Assembly (NCBI RefSeq): GCF_018861755.1
Contig: NZ_JAHLEF010000011.1
Coordinates: 1 to 64,000, forward strand
Length of the DNA stretch: 64,000 nucleotides
Direction: 5' to 3'
Origin: Clostridium sp. CF012
GTDB lineage: Bacteria > Bacillota > Clostridia > Clostridiales > Clostridiaceae
Shown here piece after piece: positions 54,910 through 63,666 of this stretch (position 1 is its first letter; every line of letters begins with the position of its first letter). A program made the translations under genes and the position numbers. A model generated the notes under the pieces. The model saw only the letters and a program-made list of their open reading frames with translations, did no database searches and was not told where the DNA came from.

Positions 54910-55207
54910 TTGTAATTAATTTTAAATTCTTCATGTAGATTTTTATAGAAGACCTTACCTTGTAAATTTCGACTGCTGTAAGTAATGTTGGTGCTCCTAG
55001 TATAGATATAATTTCTGTACCTTCATGTGTAACACCCTTAGCATATACGTAATTCTGGTTTAACAATATGCCGCCCACTATACAACCTATTATGGTTGAG
55101 GTTTTGTTAAATTTAATATCTTTTACTTTTGATTTAAAGATAGAATTATTAATAATATTTATTACGGCTTTTCTGGGGTGACTTAAATTTATTGTTTTTA
55201 ATATAAT
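54893..55207 (-). CDS. Small protein with one hydrophobic segment, apparent ATT/ATA start
   Basis: The frame runs open for about 104 codons. Central part HEGTEIISILGAPTLLTAVEIYK looks like a short membrane helix; the C terminus is basic. AGGGGG (55213-55218) stands 5 nt before ATT 55207 and 8 nt before ATA 55204. The next in-frame standard start, GTG 55078, has only a weak site and would drop 43 codons of similar composition. Hence either a non-standard start or a short 61-codon form. Function unknown. Confidence 0.5.
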   Translation of the reverse strand: MILKTINLSHPRKAVINIINNSIFKSKVKDIKFNKTSTIIGCIVGGILLNQNYVYAKGVTHEGTEIISILGAPTLLTAVEIYKVRSSIKIYMKNLKLITRKNDK

Positions 55208-55409
55208 AAAGACCCCCTAAAAATCTATACTAATTATATTATATGAAATTCAGTGTTAAGTGACATAGATATAGTAAAAAAATAAAAGGAATATAATAAA
55301 AAGATGTACTAAGTATAAAAGGCTAATAAACTTTAATCAGTACCTTGCAATGAACAATAGCTTGTGTTATTATTTATTTAAGGAAAATAATTCAAAAGAA
55401 GGTGAATTA

Positions 55410-55721
55410 ATGAATATACAATTTAAAAAGGGCGTTCTTGAATTATGTGTATTATCTGTACTTGAAGGTAGAGATTGCTACGGATATGAGCTTGTAAATG
55501 AAATTTCACAAGATATAGATATATCAGAAGGAACCATATATCCTTTGCTTAGGCGATTAAAAAGTGATGGGTTTGTAACTACTTATCTTAAGGAATCACA
55601 AGAAGGACCACCAAGGAAGTATTACAGCATTACGCAGCTGGGTAAAAATACAAAAGAAGCGTTAAAAGATGAGTGGTTAGATTTTGTAATCACAGTTAGT
55701 AAAGTTTTAAAAATAGAATAA
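55410..55721 (+). CDS. PadR family regulator
   Basis: 103 residues. [29 protein letters not shown] and [37 protein letters not shown] are the PadR winged helix. ATG 55410 with GAAGGTG; a longer start at 55350 has no site. Operon of three with DUF1700 and DUF4097 genes, the usual partners. Confidence 0.93.
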   Translation: MNIQFKKGVLELCVLSVLEGRDCYGYELVNEISQDIDISEGTIYPLLRRLKSDGFVTTYLKESQEGPPRKYYSITQLGKNTKEALKDEWLDFVITVSKVLKIE

Positions 55722-55737
55722 TAATGGGGGCGAGAAT

Positions 55738-56331
55738 ATGAATAAAAATGAATTTATGAAAGAACTTTCAAGGAATTTAAGTAATCTTCCAGAAGAGGAA
55801 AAACAAGATATTTCAACGGATTATGATGAATATTTTGCAATAGGTATAGAACAAGGGAGAAGTGAAGAAAACATAGCATTATCGCTTGGAGAACCTAAAA
55901 CTATTGCAAAACAGTTAAGAGCTAACTATATGATTGAGAAAGCACAAAGCACAAAATCTTCAAGAAATATTGGTAGAGCTGTTATTGCAGCAGTTGGCTT
56001 AGGATTTTTTAATATAATATTATTAGGACCCTTTATAGCTATTGTTGGAATACTTATAGGATTGTATGCAACAGCTTTTGGATTCACAATAGGGGGAATA
56101 GGGATAGTTTTAGGGACATTTCTTAAACCCATATTTCCACAGTATATATCCATGGGTGTAAATTGGATAATAAGTATTGCCATTGGTATAGGTCTTAGTG
56201 CTTTAGGTTCTTTAATGTTTATAGGCTGTAAGCATCTAAGTAAATGGCTATATAAAGAGACTATTAAATATCTAAAGACAAATATCAAAATAATTAATGG
56301 TAAAGAGGAGCAAAACTATGAAAGAATTTAA
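55738..56331 (+). CDS. DUF1700 (HAAS) membrane protein
   Basis: 197 residues. The N-terminal HAAS domain (FMKELSRNLSNLPEEEKQDISTDYDEYFAIGIEQGRSEENIALSLGEPKTIAKQL) is followed by three or four membrane segments. It acts with PadR and DUF4097 proteins in envelope stress systems. GGGGGCG precedes ATG; overlaps the next gene by 14 bp. Confidence 0.92.
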   Translation: MNKNEFMKELSRNLSNLPEEEKQDISTDYDEYFAIGIEQGRSEENIALSLGEPKTIAKQLRANYMIEKAQSTKSSRNIGRAVIAAVGLGFFNIILLGPFIAIVGILIGLYATAFGFTIGGIGIVLGTFLKPIFPQYISMGVNWIISIAIGIGLSALGSLMFIGCKHLSKWLYKETIKYLKTNIKIINGKEEQNYERI

Positions 56332-57274
56332 TGAGAAAAAGATTATGAAGGGATTAATAATTATAGTAATATGTTCAATACTACTAGGGGGAGTAGGGTA
56401 TATACTTGGGTATAAATTTGGAATTATGAAATCTGGCGATGAAATAGCACAAAATAATAATAATTCATCTAATGATAAATTTAATATTAATATTACAAAG
56501 GAATTTAGTAAAGAAAATATTAAAACTATAAATGTAGAAACAGTAAGCACAGATGTGAATATTATCACTACCAAAGGAGATAAAATAAAAATTAATTTTT
56601 ATAGTAATACAAATTCAAAAAAAACAGCACCATATTTAAAAGCCAATATAAATGGAGGAAATTTAGATGTATTAATAAAATATCCTGTTGTTATTTCGAT
56701 TGTAAGCGGAAATGTAAAAGCAAAGTTAGATATATATATTCCGGAAAGCTATAAAAACAATTTAGAAATAGATACAACCTCAGGGGATGCTATTATAGGA
56801 AACCTGCAGTTAGATAAATTTAAATTTGATACAACATCAGGAGATGCTAAGATAAACGTATTAACAACTAATGAAACAATATTTGACAGCATTTCTGGTG
56901 AAGTAAATGTAAAATCTCTATTAAGTAAAAAAAATGAATTTGATACAACTTCAGGAGATATAAAAATAGAAAATATTACAGGAGATATATTAGGCGGATC
57001 AGTTTCAGGCTCATTTAAGTTTAATTATAAAGACTTTGGAAATGAGATTAATATAGACACTACTTCTGGAGATGTGGAATTAAAACTTCCTAAAAAATCA
57101 GAGTTTAAATTAGATTTTGATAGTGCATCAGGTAATCTTAAAAATGACTTTCCTATAAAAATAACAGAAGAAACGGATAAGCATGAAATTAAAGGAACTG
57201 TTGGTAATGGAAATAAAACAATAAAAATAGATACAACCTCAGGTAATGCTATTCTTAATGCTTTTGGTGAGTAA
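56318..57274 (+). CDS. DUF4097 beta-helix surface protein
   Basis: 318 residues. One N-terminal membrane segment (about 10-32), then a repetitive beta-solenoid with recurring DTTSGD..I steps (about residues 150-310) typical of DUF4097. Lies outside the membrane, anchored by the N-terminal helix. AGAGGAG precedes ATG 56318. Third gene of the PadR operon. Confidence 0.9.
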   Translation: MKEFNEKKIMKGLIIIVICSILLGGVGYILGYKFGIMKSGDEIAQNNNNSSNDKFNINITKEFSKENIKTINVETVSTDVNIITTKGDKIKINFYSNTNSKKTAPYLKANINGGNLDVLIKYPVVISIVSGNVKAKLDIYIPESYKNNLEIDTTSGDAIIGNLQLDKFKFDTTSGDAKINVLTTNETIFDSISGEVNVKSLLSKKNEFDTTSGDIKIENITGDILGGSVSGSFKFNYKDFGNEINIDTTSGDVELKLPKKSEFKLDFDSASGNLKNDFPIKITEETDKHEIKGTVGNGNKTIKIDTTSGNAILNAFGE

Positions 57275-57428
57275 AGGAACGGTGTAACAAAGTTAATTTT
57301 ATTACAATATACATTATAAAAACTGTTGCTATTTTGTAACTGAATTATACCTAATTTGTAAACATTCATAAAAGCACATGAGATATAATTAATTTATAAA
57401 CTAATTTATCTTAATGGAGGAATATATT

Positions 57429-58949
57429 ATGAAAAATAAAAAATTAACCCTATCAACCATAATATTAGGTTCACTTATTCTTGCAGGATCTACAATAAGC
57501 GCTCAAGGTATTACATCGACGAAACAACCAACCTATAAAATAGGTTCACATATATCAATACCTGAACTAAAATTAATTAAAAATACTTATGTTTCAGATT
57601 ATAAATATATTGATATAACTTCCGATAAAATAAAAGACAATGTGATTTTAATAGGAACAAAAACAAATAAGGATGATATATATTTCGAGAATTTAAATGT
57701 AATAGTTCAAAATGGAAAGACTAAAAAATTTATAAAATCATCCTTAGGAAAAGACAGCGGTGGATATGACCCTACAATATTTTTAGGGGATTTTAATGGA
57801 GATAAAATGCCAGATATATTTGTAAAAATGCCAACTGGTGGAAGTGGTGGATTTATCGACTATTCCATTATAAATTTTAAAGGAAATAGTCCAAGTGTGC
57901 TTTGGGATAGCAAAAAAAATGGCAGTGAAATAGATTTAACAGGTAAGTTTGAAGATAACTTTATGGCAAGTCTAAGTAGTAAAAGATTAAATAAAACCAT
58001 TCAAATTGATTTATCTCCTAATAAAGAGCAGTATATAGAATTAAATATATATGATAAAGATGGGAAATTGAAAGAAAATATTGAACCATGGATGAATGGA
58101 TTGGGTGAACTAACCCCAGTAGACACGGATAAAGATGGGATATATGAACTAATTGGTTCTCAACGCATTGTGGGAACATGTAATGCAGATACACTTGGGT
58201 ATTTACAATCAGAGTGGAAATGGGATGGCAAAAATATAAAATTAGAGGCTGATAAAGTAAAGTTCCAACGTATTTTCACTCAAACGGAGGGCGATGTTAA
58301 TGGTGATGGAATAAAAGAGTTTATTAGCTTAACAGGCATTTCAGATCTTAATTTACCAGGTTTTTATGTAGATAATATATGTCTTGAGGTTTATGATTCT
58401 AAAACTAACAAAACTATGCAAATTCCTGTTAGCAAAAACAATTCTGGATATACTCCAACAATAGTTGTAGCTGATTTAAATAATGATAAAGCCGAAGAAT
58501 TACTTATTACTATTCCAAGTGGCGGAAGTGGTGGTATGAAATCATTTAGTTTAATATCACTAAAAGATAATAAGGTTACTAATTTACTTGATCAAGAGAA
58601 GTTTAACTATGGTTTAGAGTATGACGTTGAATTTAAAGATGGGTTCAAAGTTGATGTTAATGTTAAAGAAAGTAATAAAACCTATTCATTAGATATAAGT
58701 AGTATGAAAGATGTCTATATAGATTTAAATGTATACAATAAAAATGGAAAGCTTATGCAGAACACTTCTGGTATGAGAAATCCAATAAGTAATGTTGAGG
58801 TTAAAGCTACCCCTGGTAAATGTCAATTAATAAGCTCTCAAAGGGTAATTGGAACAAGTAATGCTGAAACACTTGGATATGTTAAGGGAACATGGGATAT
58901 ACAAGAGGATGGAGTTAAACTTGTTAATGTTGAAGTTGTAAATCCTTAA
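57429..58949 (+). CDS. Secreted protein with two FG-GAP-like halves
   Basis: 506 residues. Signal peptide MKNKKLTLSTIILGSLILAG ending near SAQG. The mature part is an internal duplication: LGDFNGDKMPDIFVKMPTGGSGGF and VADLNNDKAEELLITIPSGGSGGM correspond, as do two ..RVIGT.NA.TLGY segments. The DxNxDxxxD loops suggest calcium. VCBS/FG-GAP-type surface protein. GGAGG precedes ATG 57429. Own terminator. No enzyme domain seen. Confidence 0.8.
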   Translation: MKNKKLTLSTIILGSLILAGSTISAQGITSTKQPTYKIGSHISIPELKLIKNTYVSDYKYIDITSDKIKDNVILIGTKTNKDDIYFENLNVIVQNGKTKKFIKSSLGKDSGGYDPTIFLGDFNGDKMPDIFVKMPTGGSGGFIDYSIINFKGNSPSVLWDSKKNGSEIDLTGKFEDNFMASLSSKRLNKTIQIDLSPNKEQYIELNIYDKDGKLKENIEPWMNGLGELTPVDTDKDGIYELIGSQRIVGTCNADTLGYLQSEWKWDGKNIKLEADKVKFQRIFTQTEGDVNGDGIKEFISLTGISDLNLPGFYVDNICLEVYDSKTNKTMQIPVSKNNSGYTPTIVVADLNNDKAEELLITIPSGGSGGMKSFSLISLKDNKVTNLLDQEKFNYGLEYDVEFKDGFKVDVNVKESNKTYSLDISSMKDVYIDLNVYNKNGKLMQNTSGMRNPISNVEVKATPGKCQLISSQRVIGTSNAETLGYVKGTWDIQEDGVKLVNVEVVNP

Positions 58950-59009
58950 GCATACAATATCTTAAAAAGGTTATTTAAAAAATTGAATGTTTAAGAACAT
59001 TCTAGAAGA

Positions 59010-59046
59010 AAATACTCTCATCTTTATAAGTGGGAGTATTTTTTTC
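59010..59046 (+). terminator. Intrinsic terminator
   Basis: AATACTCTCA pairs with TGGGAGTATT, and a T run follows. Confidence 0.85.
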
Positions 59047-59152
59047 TAAAGTCGTTAATGTTATAGCATGGAAGATGATGATTTAATAAATGCTATGTAA
59101 AGTGGCTAGGAAATACACACTAAATAGTGTATCGCAAAGGAGAGACCTACCA

Positions 59153-60886
59153 ATGAAAAAGAAATACTTAATAGCAACAGTTATTTTCATAGCAATATCT
59201 TTATTTAGTTATAATAAGGTTAATGTAGTTAATGCACAATAAGCAACAACAGCAATTACATTACAAGAGGGAAAGCTAGAGGATTCACTTAACACAGCTA
59301 CTACTGCAAAATATACAGGAAAGGGCGTTAAAATAGCCATACTAGATACAGGCATAGATATAAATCATGCTGATCTAAAAGGCAAAATAATAGGCGGTTA
59401 TGATTTTGTAGAAAATAAACCTATATATATGGATGGTGATGATAGAAGAGGACATGGTACTCATGTAGCTGGAATTGCAGCAGCAAATGGAGAGATGAAG
59501 GGCATAGCATCAGAAGCTTCATTACTAATTTATCGTGTAGTTACAAAAGATAAAGAGCAACACTACAAAAATATAGTAGAAGCTATTAAAAAAGCAGTAC
59601 ATGATGGAGCACAAGTAATAAACATTTCATCTAGGGTAGATAACTATACTCCTGGTGATGCTTTAGATATTGAAATTAAAAAAGCAAAGGAAAAAGGTAT
59701 TATTGTTGTAAAATCTAATGGAAATACTGGGCCTGAACTTTGGACAACATCTGATTTAGCATGCTCACCAGATGTTATATCTGTAGGAAATGCTACGCTG
59801 CCATCTAAACAACCTATATTTAAAGATGGCAATCAAGAAGTTTTATTAAAGATTGGAAATGATACTTTAATTTTTTCGGAAAAGGGTAAAAGTGGTTACG
59901 TGGAGAAATTTCCAGAGCAAGGTAAGGTTACTTATTTAGGAAAAATATCTAAAGAAAATATAGAGAAAACTGACTTAAAAAAGAAGATAGTGATAATGAA
60001 TACCACTGAACAATATTTAAATGAAAAAGATATAGAAATGATGGAACTAGTAACAAAACTTAAAGCTTCTGGAGCTTCAGGTTTAATTATAACTGGGATA
60101 GATAGTGATGATAATGTTTGGTCTTTTTTATACGAAGGATTACCTATAGCCTTTGTAAAATCAAAAGATGTAGAAAGTTTTAATAACATAATACATTCAA
60201 AAAATCCTGAATTAGCTAATAAATTATATCAGGAAATATTTGTTGAAAGTTCAAGAGGACCTAGTAAAAATAATATGATACTTAAGCCAGATATTTCAGC
60301 ACCAGGTACAAGAATATTAAGTACTACGCCTTATTTAATACATGATATTGGTTATATATACAATACAGGTACAAGCATGGCAGCACCATATATAACAGGC
60401 GCCATAGCACTTATAAAGCAAGCACACAGTAATTGGGGATTTGATGAGATAAAAGCAGCTATAACAAATAATGCAAATATATTAAAAGATGAACAGGATA
60501 AGTATATTTCACTTTTAAGTCAAGGAGCAGGAGTTGTAAATATAGAAAAAGCAATAAACTCAGATACCTTTATAATTTCTGATAATTTAAGTTTTCCTCT
60601 ATTAACTAAAGGTGTAAAAGAAAAAGCTTATGAGATAAAATTAAAAAACTTATCAAATGAAACTAAGGAATATAATATATCTGTAGAAAAGTTTAGCGAA
60701 TTCAAAGGAATAGATATAAATATACCTTCAACTATTAATGCTACATCAGGTTCTTTGGAAAAGGGTTTAATGAATGTGAAAATAGATGAAGAAACTCCAG
60801 AGGGAATTTATGAAGGTATATTATGGTTTAAAAATAATGATGATGAAAAGCATGTACCTTTTATAATATTAGTAAACCAAAAGTAG
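59153..60886 (+). pseudogene. Subtilisin-like serine protease (S8) with in-frame stop after the signal peptide
   Basis: ATG 59153 (AAAGGAGAG upstream) opens a signal peptide ending VNVVNAQ. TAA at 59240-59242 interrupts the frame; it then runs open to 60886. After the stop come the S8 triad: Asp in IAILDTGIDINHADL, His in RGHGTHVAGIAA, Ser in GTSMAAPYITGAIALI, and the oxyanion Asn in VVKSNGNTGP. A PA domain is inserted before the Ser. There is almost no propeptide. No start codon lies between the stop and the Asp motif; ATG 59429 would lose the Asp. Either a fresh nonsense mutation or readthrough. One base (CAA/AAA/GAA to TAA) explains it. Confidence 0.85.
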
Positions 60887-60889
60887 ATT

Positions 60890-61353
60890 CAAGTTGCATT
60901 ACGGAAGATAGACAAATTCAATTAGGGTGGAATGAAATCGCACTAAACTCAGGGGGAGAAGGCTTCCTTTCAGCCTTCGTAATATTATCAAGTCTTTTAT
61001 CCTACATGAGACGCGACGAAACAGATATATTTGCAAGCAATGAATATGGAAAAGTTCTCATAATGGATAATCCCTTTGCTCAGACTAATGCAGAGCACTT
61101 ACTAAAACCTCTTATGGATATAGCTAAGAAAAGTAACACACAGCTTATTTGTTTGTCTGGACTCGGAGGAGAATCTGTATTAAATAGATTTGACAATATA
61201 TATGTGCTGGATTTAGTACCATCAAAGCTTAAAAGTGGGTTGAAATATTTAAAATCAGAGCATATAAAAGGGGAAGAATATATAGAAACTATTGTTGCTT
61301 CAAGATTTAAATTAGAAGAAGAAGTAGCCATTGATCAAATGGAACTTTTTTAA
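60890..61353 (+). pseudogene. C-terminal fragment of an SMC/SbcC-type ATPase
   Basis: The frame is open from the protease stop and carries an ABC-ATPase end: signature-like LNSGGEGFLSAFVILSSLLSY, Walker B in VLIMDNPFAQTNAEHLLKPLMDIA, then QLICLSGLGGESVLNRFDNIYVLDL. This is the tail of a large SMC/Rad50-like protein (MukB, SbcC or JetC type). The Walker A and coiled coil, usually over 1000 residues, are missing, and there is no ribosome site. It is a remnant of a lost gene joined to the protease end. Confidence 0.78.
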
Positions 61354-61399
61354 AGAAGCTGATTGAAATTAATCATTGACAATAATAATAGCAACCAAT

Positions 61400-61700
61400 A
61401 TAATGTAACAAATGGAAAATTTATAAATACTATGAAAAGAAGAGTAAGTTTTGGAAGAAGTTATAGCGAGCCAATGATGGTGTGAGATTGGTATGGAAAC
61501 CTTAACCGAAAAACATCTCGGAGTATCCAACTGAAAGCAATGATCTAAAAAGCAAGTAGGTGGGGACGGTATCACACCGTTATAAGTGAGCAGTATCGAA
61601 TAATGTTCCGTACTGCAGCGTGAGTGATTATTTTGATAATAATTTAGGTGGTACCACGGAAGTTAAACCTTTCGTCCTATAGTAGGATGAAAGGTTTTTT
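61400..61700 (+). promoter_or_regulatory. T-box leader before the MccF-like gene; Asn or Lys specifier
   Basis: AGGTGGTACCACGGAA (about 61645-61660) is the T-box core, followed by a terminator hairpin (ACCTTTCGTCCTATAGTAGG with ATGAAAGGT) and TTTTTTTG. Stem I has AGCGAGCC and GATGGTGTGAG, the usual apical part. The specifier region reads CCGAAAAACATCTCGG (about 61506-61521). By alignment with the Tyr T-box of this window it is AAC (Asn); set right after GAA it is AAA (Lys). The T-box class is sure, the amino acid is not. Confidence 0.88.
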
Positions 61701-61731
61701 TGTTTTTTGAAATATAAGAGGAGGAGTTATA

Positions 61732-62715
61732 ATGAAATTAAAAAAAGGAGATTTAATTGGTATTTTTTCACCATCATCACCTATAACATACACTTGTCCT
61801 AAAAGATTTGAAAGATCAAAGAAGTATTTAGAAAATAAGGGATTTAAAATAGTTGAAGGAAGTTTAACGGGAAAATGTGATTTTTATCGATCAGGAAGTA
61901 TTAAAGAAAGGTCGGATGAATTAAACAGTCTAATTAGAAATCCTGATATAAAATGCATTATGGCTACTATCGGAGGTATGAATTCAAATTCGATTCTTCC
62001 ATATATAGATTATGAAGCATTTAAAAGAAATCCTAAAATAATAATAGGATATTCAGATGTTACTGCAATTTTACTTGGCGTATATGCAAAAACAGGAATA
62101 AACACTTATTACGGGCCTGCACTAGTAGCATCCTTTGGAGAATTATCTCCTTTTGTTGATTGGACTTATAATTATTTTAAAGAAATCACTGCAGATGAAA
62201 TAAAATTTCCTTATGATTTAGAGATTCCAGAATATTGGACAGATGAATGTATTAATTGGGAAACACAAGATAGAAGCAAAGAAAAAAGAGAAAACCAATG
62301 GATTACGGTTTATGAGGGTACTGTTAGGGGGAGAGTAATTGGCGGTAATTTAAATACAATACAAGGTATATGGGGCAGTGAATATATGCCAAAAATAGAA
62401 GATGGGGATATACTTTTTATAGAGGATTCATTAAAAGACGCAGCAACAATAGAAAGAAGTTTTTCCTTTTTAGAAGTAAACGGTATTTTTGATAAGATAT
62501 CTGGAATAATCCTTGGTAAGCATGAATTATTCGATGATTTGAAAACGGGTAGAAAACCATATGAAATTCTTTTAGAAGTATTAGGTGATAGAAAAATGCC
62601 ATTTATTGCGGATTTTGATTGTTGCCATACACACCCTATGATAACTTTGCCTATAGGATGTGAAATAGAGCTTGATGCCACAAATAAAAAAGTAACTATT
62701 ATTGGCGAATGGTAA
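61732..62715 (+). CDS. S66 peptidase, MccF/LD-carboxypeptidase family
   Basis: 327 residues. KKGDLIGIFSPSSPITY start, TIGGMNSNSILPYIDYEAF, nucleophile Ser 108 in IIIGYSDVTAILLG, the acid near LFIEDSLKDAATIERS and His in DCCHTHPMITLPIG. The GGMNSNSILPYIDY type is nearer to MccF, which inactivates microcin C-like aminoacyl adenylates, than to LdcA, which trims peptidoglycan. Being under a T-box supports the MccF reading. GAGGAGGAG precedes ATG. Followed by a methyltransferase 46 bp on. Confidence 0.87.
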   Translation: MKLKKGDLIGIFSPSSPITYTCPKRFERSKKYLENKGFKIVEGSLTGKCDFYRSGSIKERSDELNSLIRNPDIKCIMATIGGMNSNSILPYIDYEAFKRNPKIIIGYSDVTAILLGVYAKTGINTYYGPALVASFGELSPFVDWTYNYFKEITADEIKFPYDLEIPEYWTDECINWETQDRSKEKRENQWITVYEGTVRGRVIGGNLNTIQGIWGSEYMPKIEDGDILFIEDSLKDAATIERSFSFLEVNGIFDKISGIILGKHELFDDLKTGRKPYEILLEVLGDRKMPFIADFDCCHTHPMITLPIGCEIELDATNKKVTIIGEW

Positions 62716-62761
62716 AAACAATATTTAAAGACTTAGAAAAATATAAGAGGGGGGTTTTAGA

Positions 62762-63571
62762 ATGAGTGAGATAGTAAAAGGATATTATGATGAAAATGCA
62801 CAATGTGAATGGGAGAGATTAGATCATCCATATAGAAAAGTAGAGTTTCTAAGTACACTTTATCTTATAGATAAGTACTTTCCTAAAGTTGGGAAGCTTT
62901 GTGATATAGGCCGTGGACCAGGAAGATATTCTATTGAAATGCTTAAAAAGGGATACGATGTAACTTTATTTGAGTTATCAAGTGAAGAACTTAAAATTGC
63001 TGAGGAAAAGATCAAAGTAGAAGGATTAAAAGCTGAGGAGTTTATTTGTGACACAGCGTTAAATATTCATAGATTAGAAGATAAGAAATATAATGGAATG
63101 CTTATAATGGGACCAATGTATCATCTTTATAAGAAAGAAGATAGATTAAAGGTGTTAAAGGAAGCTAGAAAGAAATTAACTGATGATGGAGTAGCACTTA
63201 TTTCTTACATTAACTCAATAGGAACTTTGAAAGCAGGACTTACTGAATTCTATGAGACCTTTGAGAAAATTGACAATGTATATAACTATTTAGGCGAACA
63301 AGTATTTGATGAAACAGAAAGCTTTACAGAGGTATATTTTACAACTCCAGAAGCTGCGTTAAGAGAAATAGAGGAAGCTGGTTTTCAAATTGTAAGCTAT
63401 GGTGGGGCAGAAAGCTTCTTAAGTGGGTTACATCTTCCACTTAAAAAGGTTTATGAAGAAAACAGATTGGTTTATGATAATTTCGTTAAGGTTGCTGTAG
63501 AGAAATGTGAGCTTCCGCAATATAGAGGTGCAACTGAGCATTTAAATATAATAGTTAGGACTAAAAAATAA
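62762..63571 (+). CDS. Class I SAM-dependent methyltransferase
   Basis: 269 residues. Motif I is LCDIGRGPGRYSIEML, with Arg replacing the usual Gly, then VTLFELSSEELKIAEE and YNGMLIMGPMYHLYKKEDRLKVLKEARKKLTDDG. It is in the same direction behind the MccF-like gene, without a terminator between, so co-transcribed under the T-box. The target is unknown; a resistance methylation role would fit but is inferred. AGAGGGGGG precedes ATG. Confidence 0.88.
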   Translation: MSEIVKGYYDENAQCEWERLDHPYRKVEFLSTLYLIDKYFPKVGKLCDIGRGPGRYSIEMLKKGYDVTLFELSSEELKIAEEKIKVEGLKAEEFICDTALNIHRLEDKKYNGMLIMGPMYHLYKKEDRLKVLKEARKKLTDDGVALISYINSIGTLKAGLTEFYETFEKIDNVYNYLGEQVFDETESFTEVYFTTPEAALREIEEAGFQIVSYGGAESFLSGLHLPLKKVYEENRLVYDNFVKVAVEKCELPQYRGATEHLNIIVRTKK

Positions 63572-63615
63572 AAATAGTAAAAAAAATTAATGTTTATAGA
63601 TTATAATAAATATAG

Positions 63616-63642
63616 TGAACTTTTTACTGGATATTTACGTTA
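63616..63642 (+). promoter_or_regulatory. ECF-type promoter of the sigma factor gene
   Basis: TGAACT (63616-63621), a 16-bp spacer and CGTTA (63638-63642) resemble ECF sigma promoters (TGAAC / CGT). It sits 25 bp before the SigY-like gene, which suggests autoregulation. Confidence 0.6.
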
Positions 63643-63666
63643 AAGGATTACTAGAGGTGATTATTA

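Noticed and set aside
59429-60886. Subtilase starting at ATG 59429
   Set aside because: It would lack the catalytic Asp motif (ILDTGID), which lies upstream in the same frame, and no ribosome site precedes this ATG. The frame from 59153 with one internal stop explains the sequence better.
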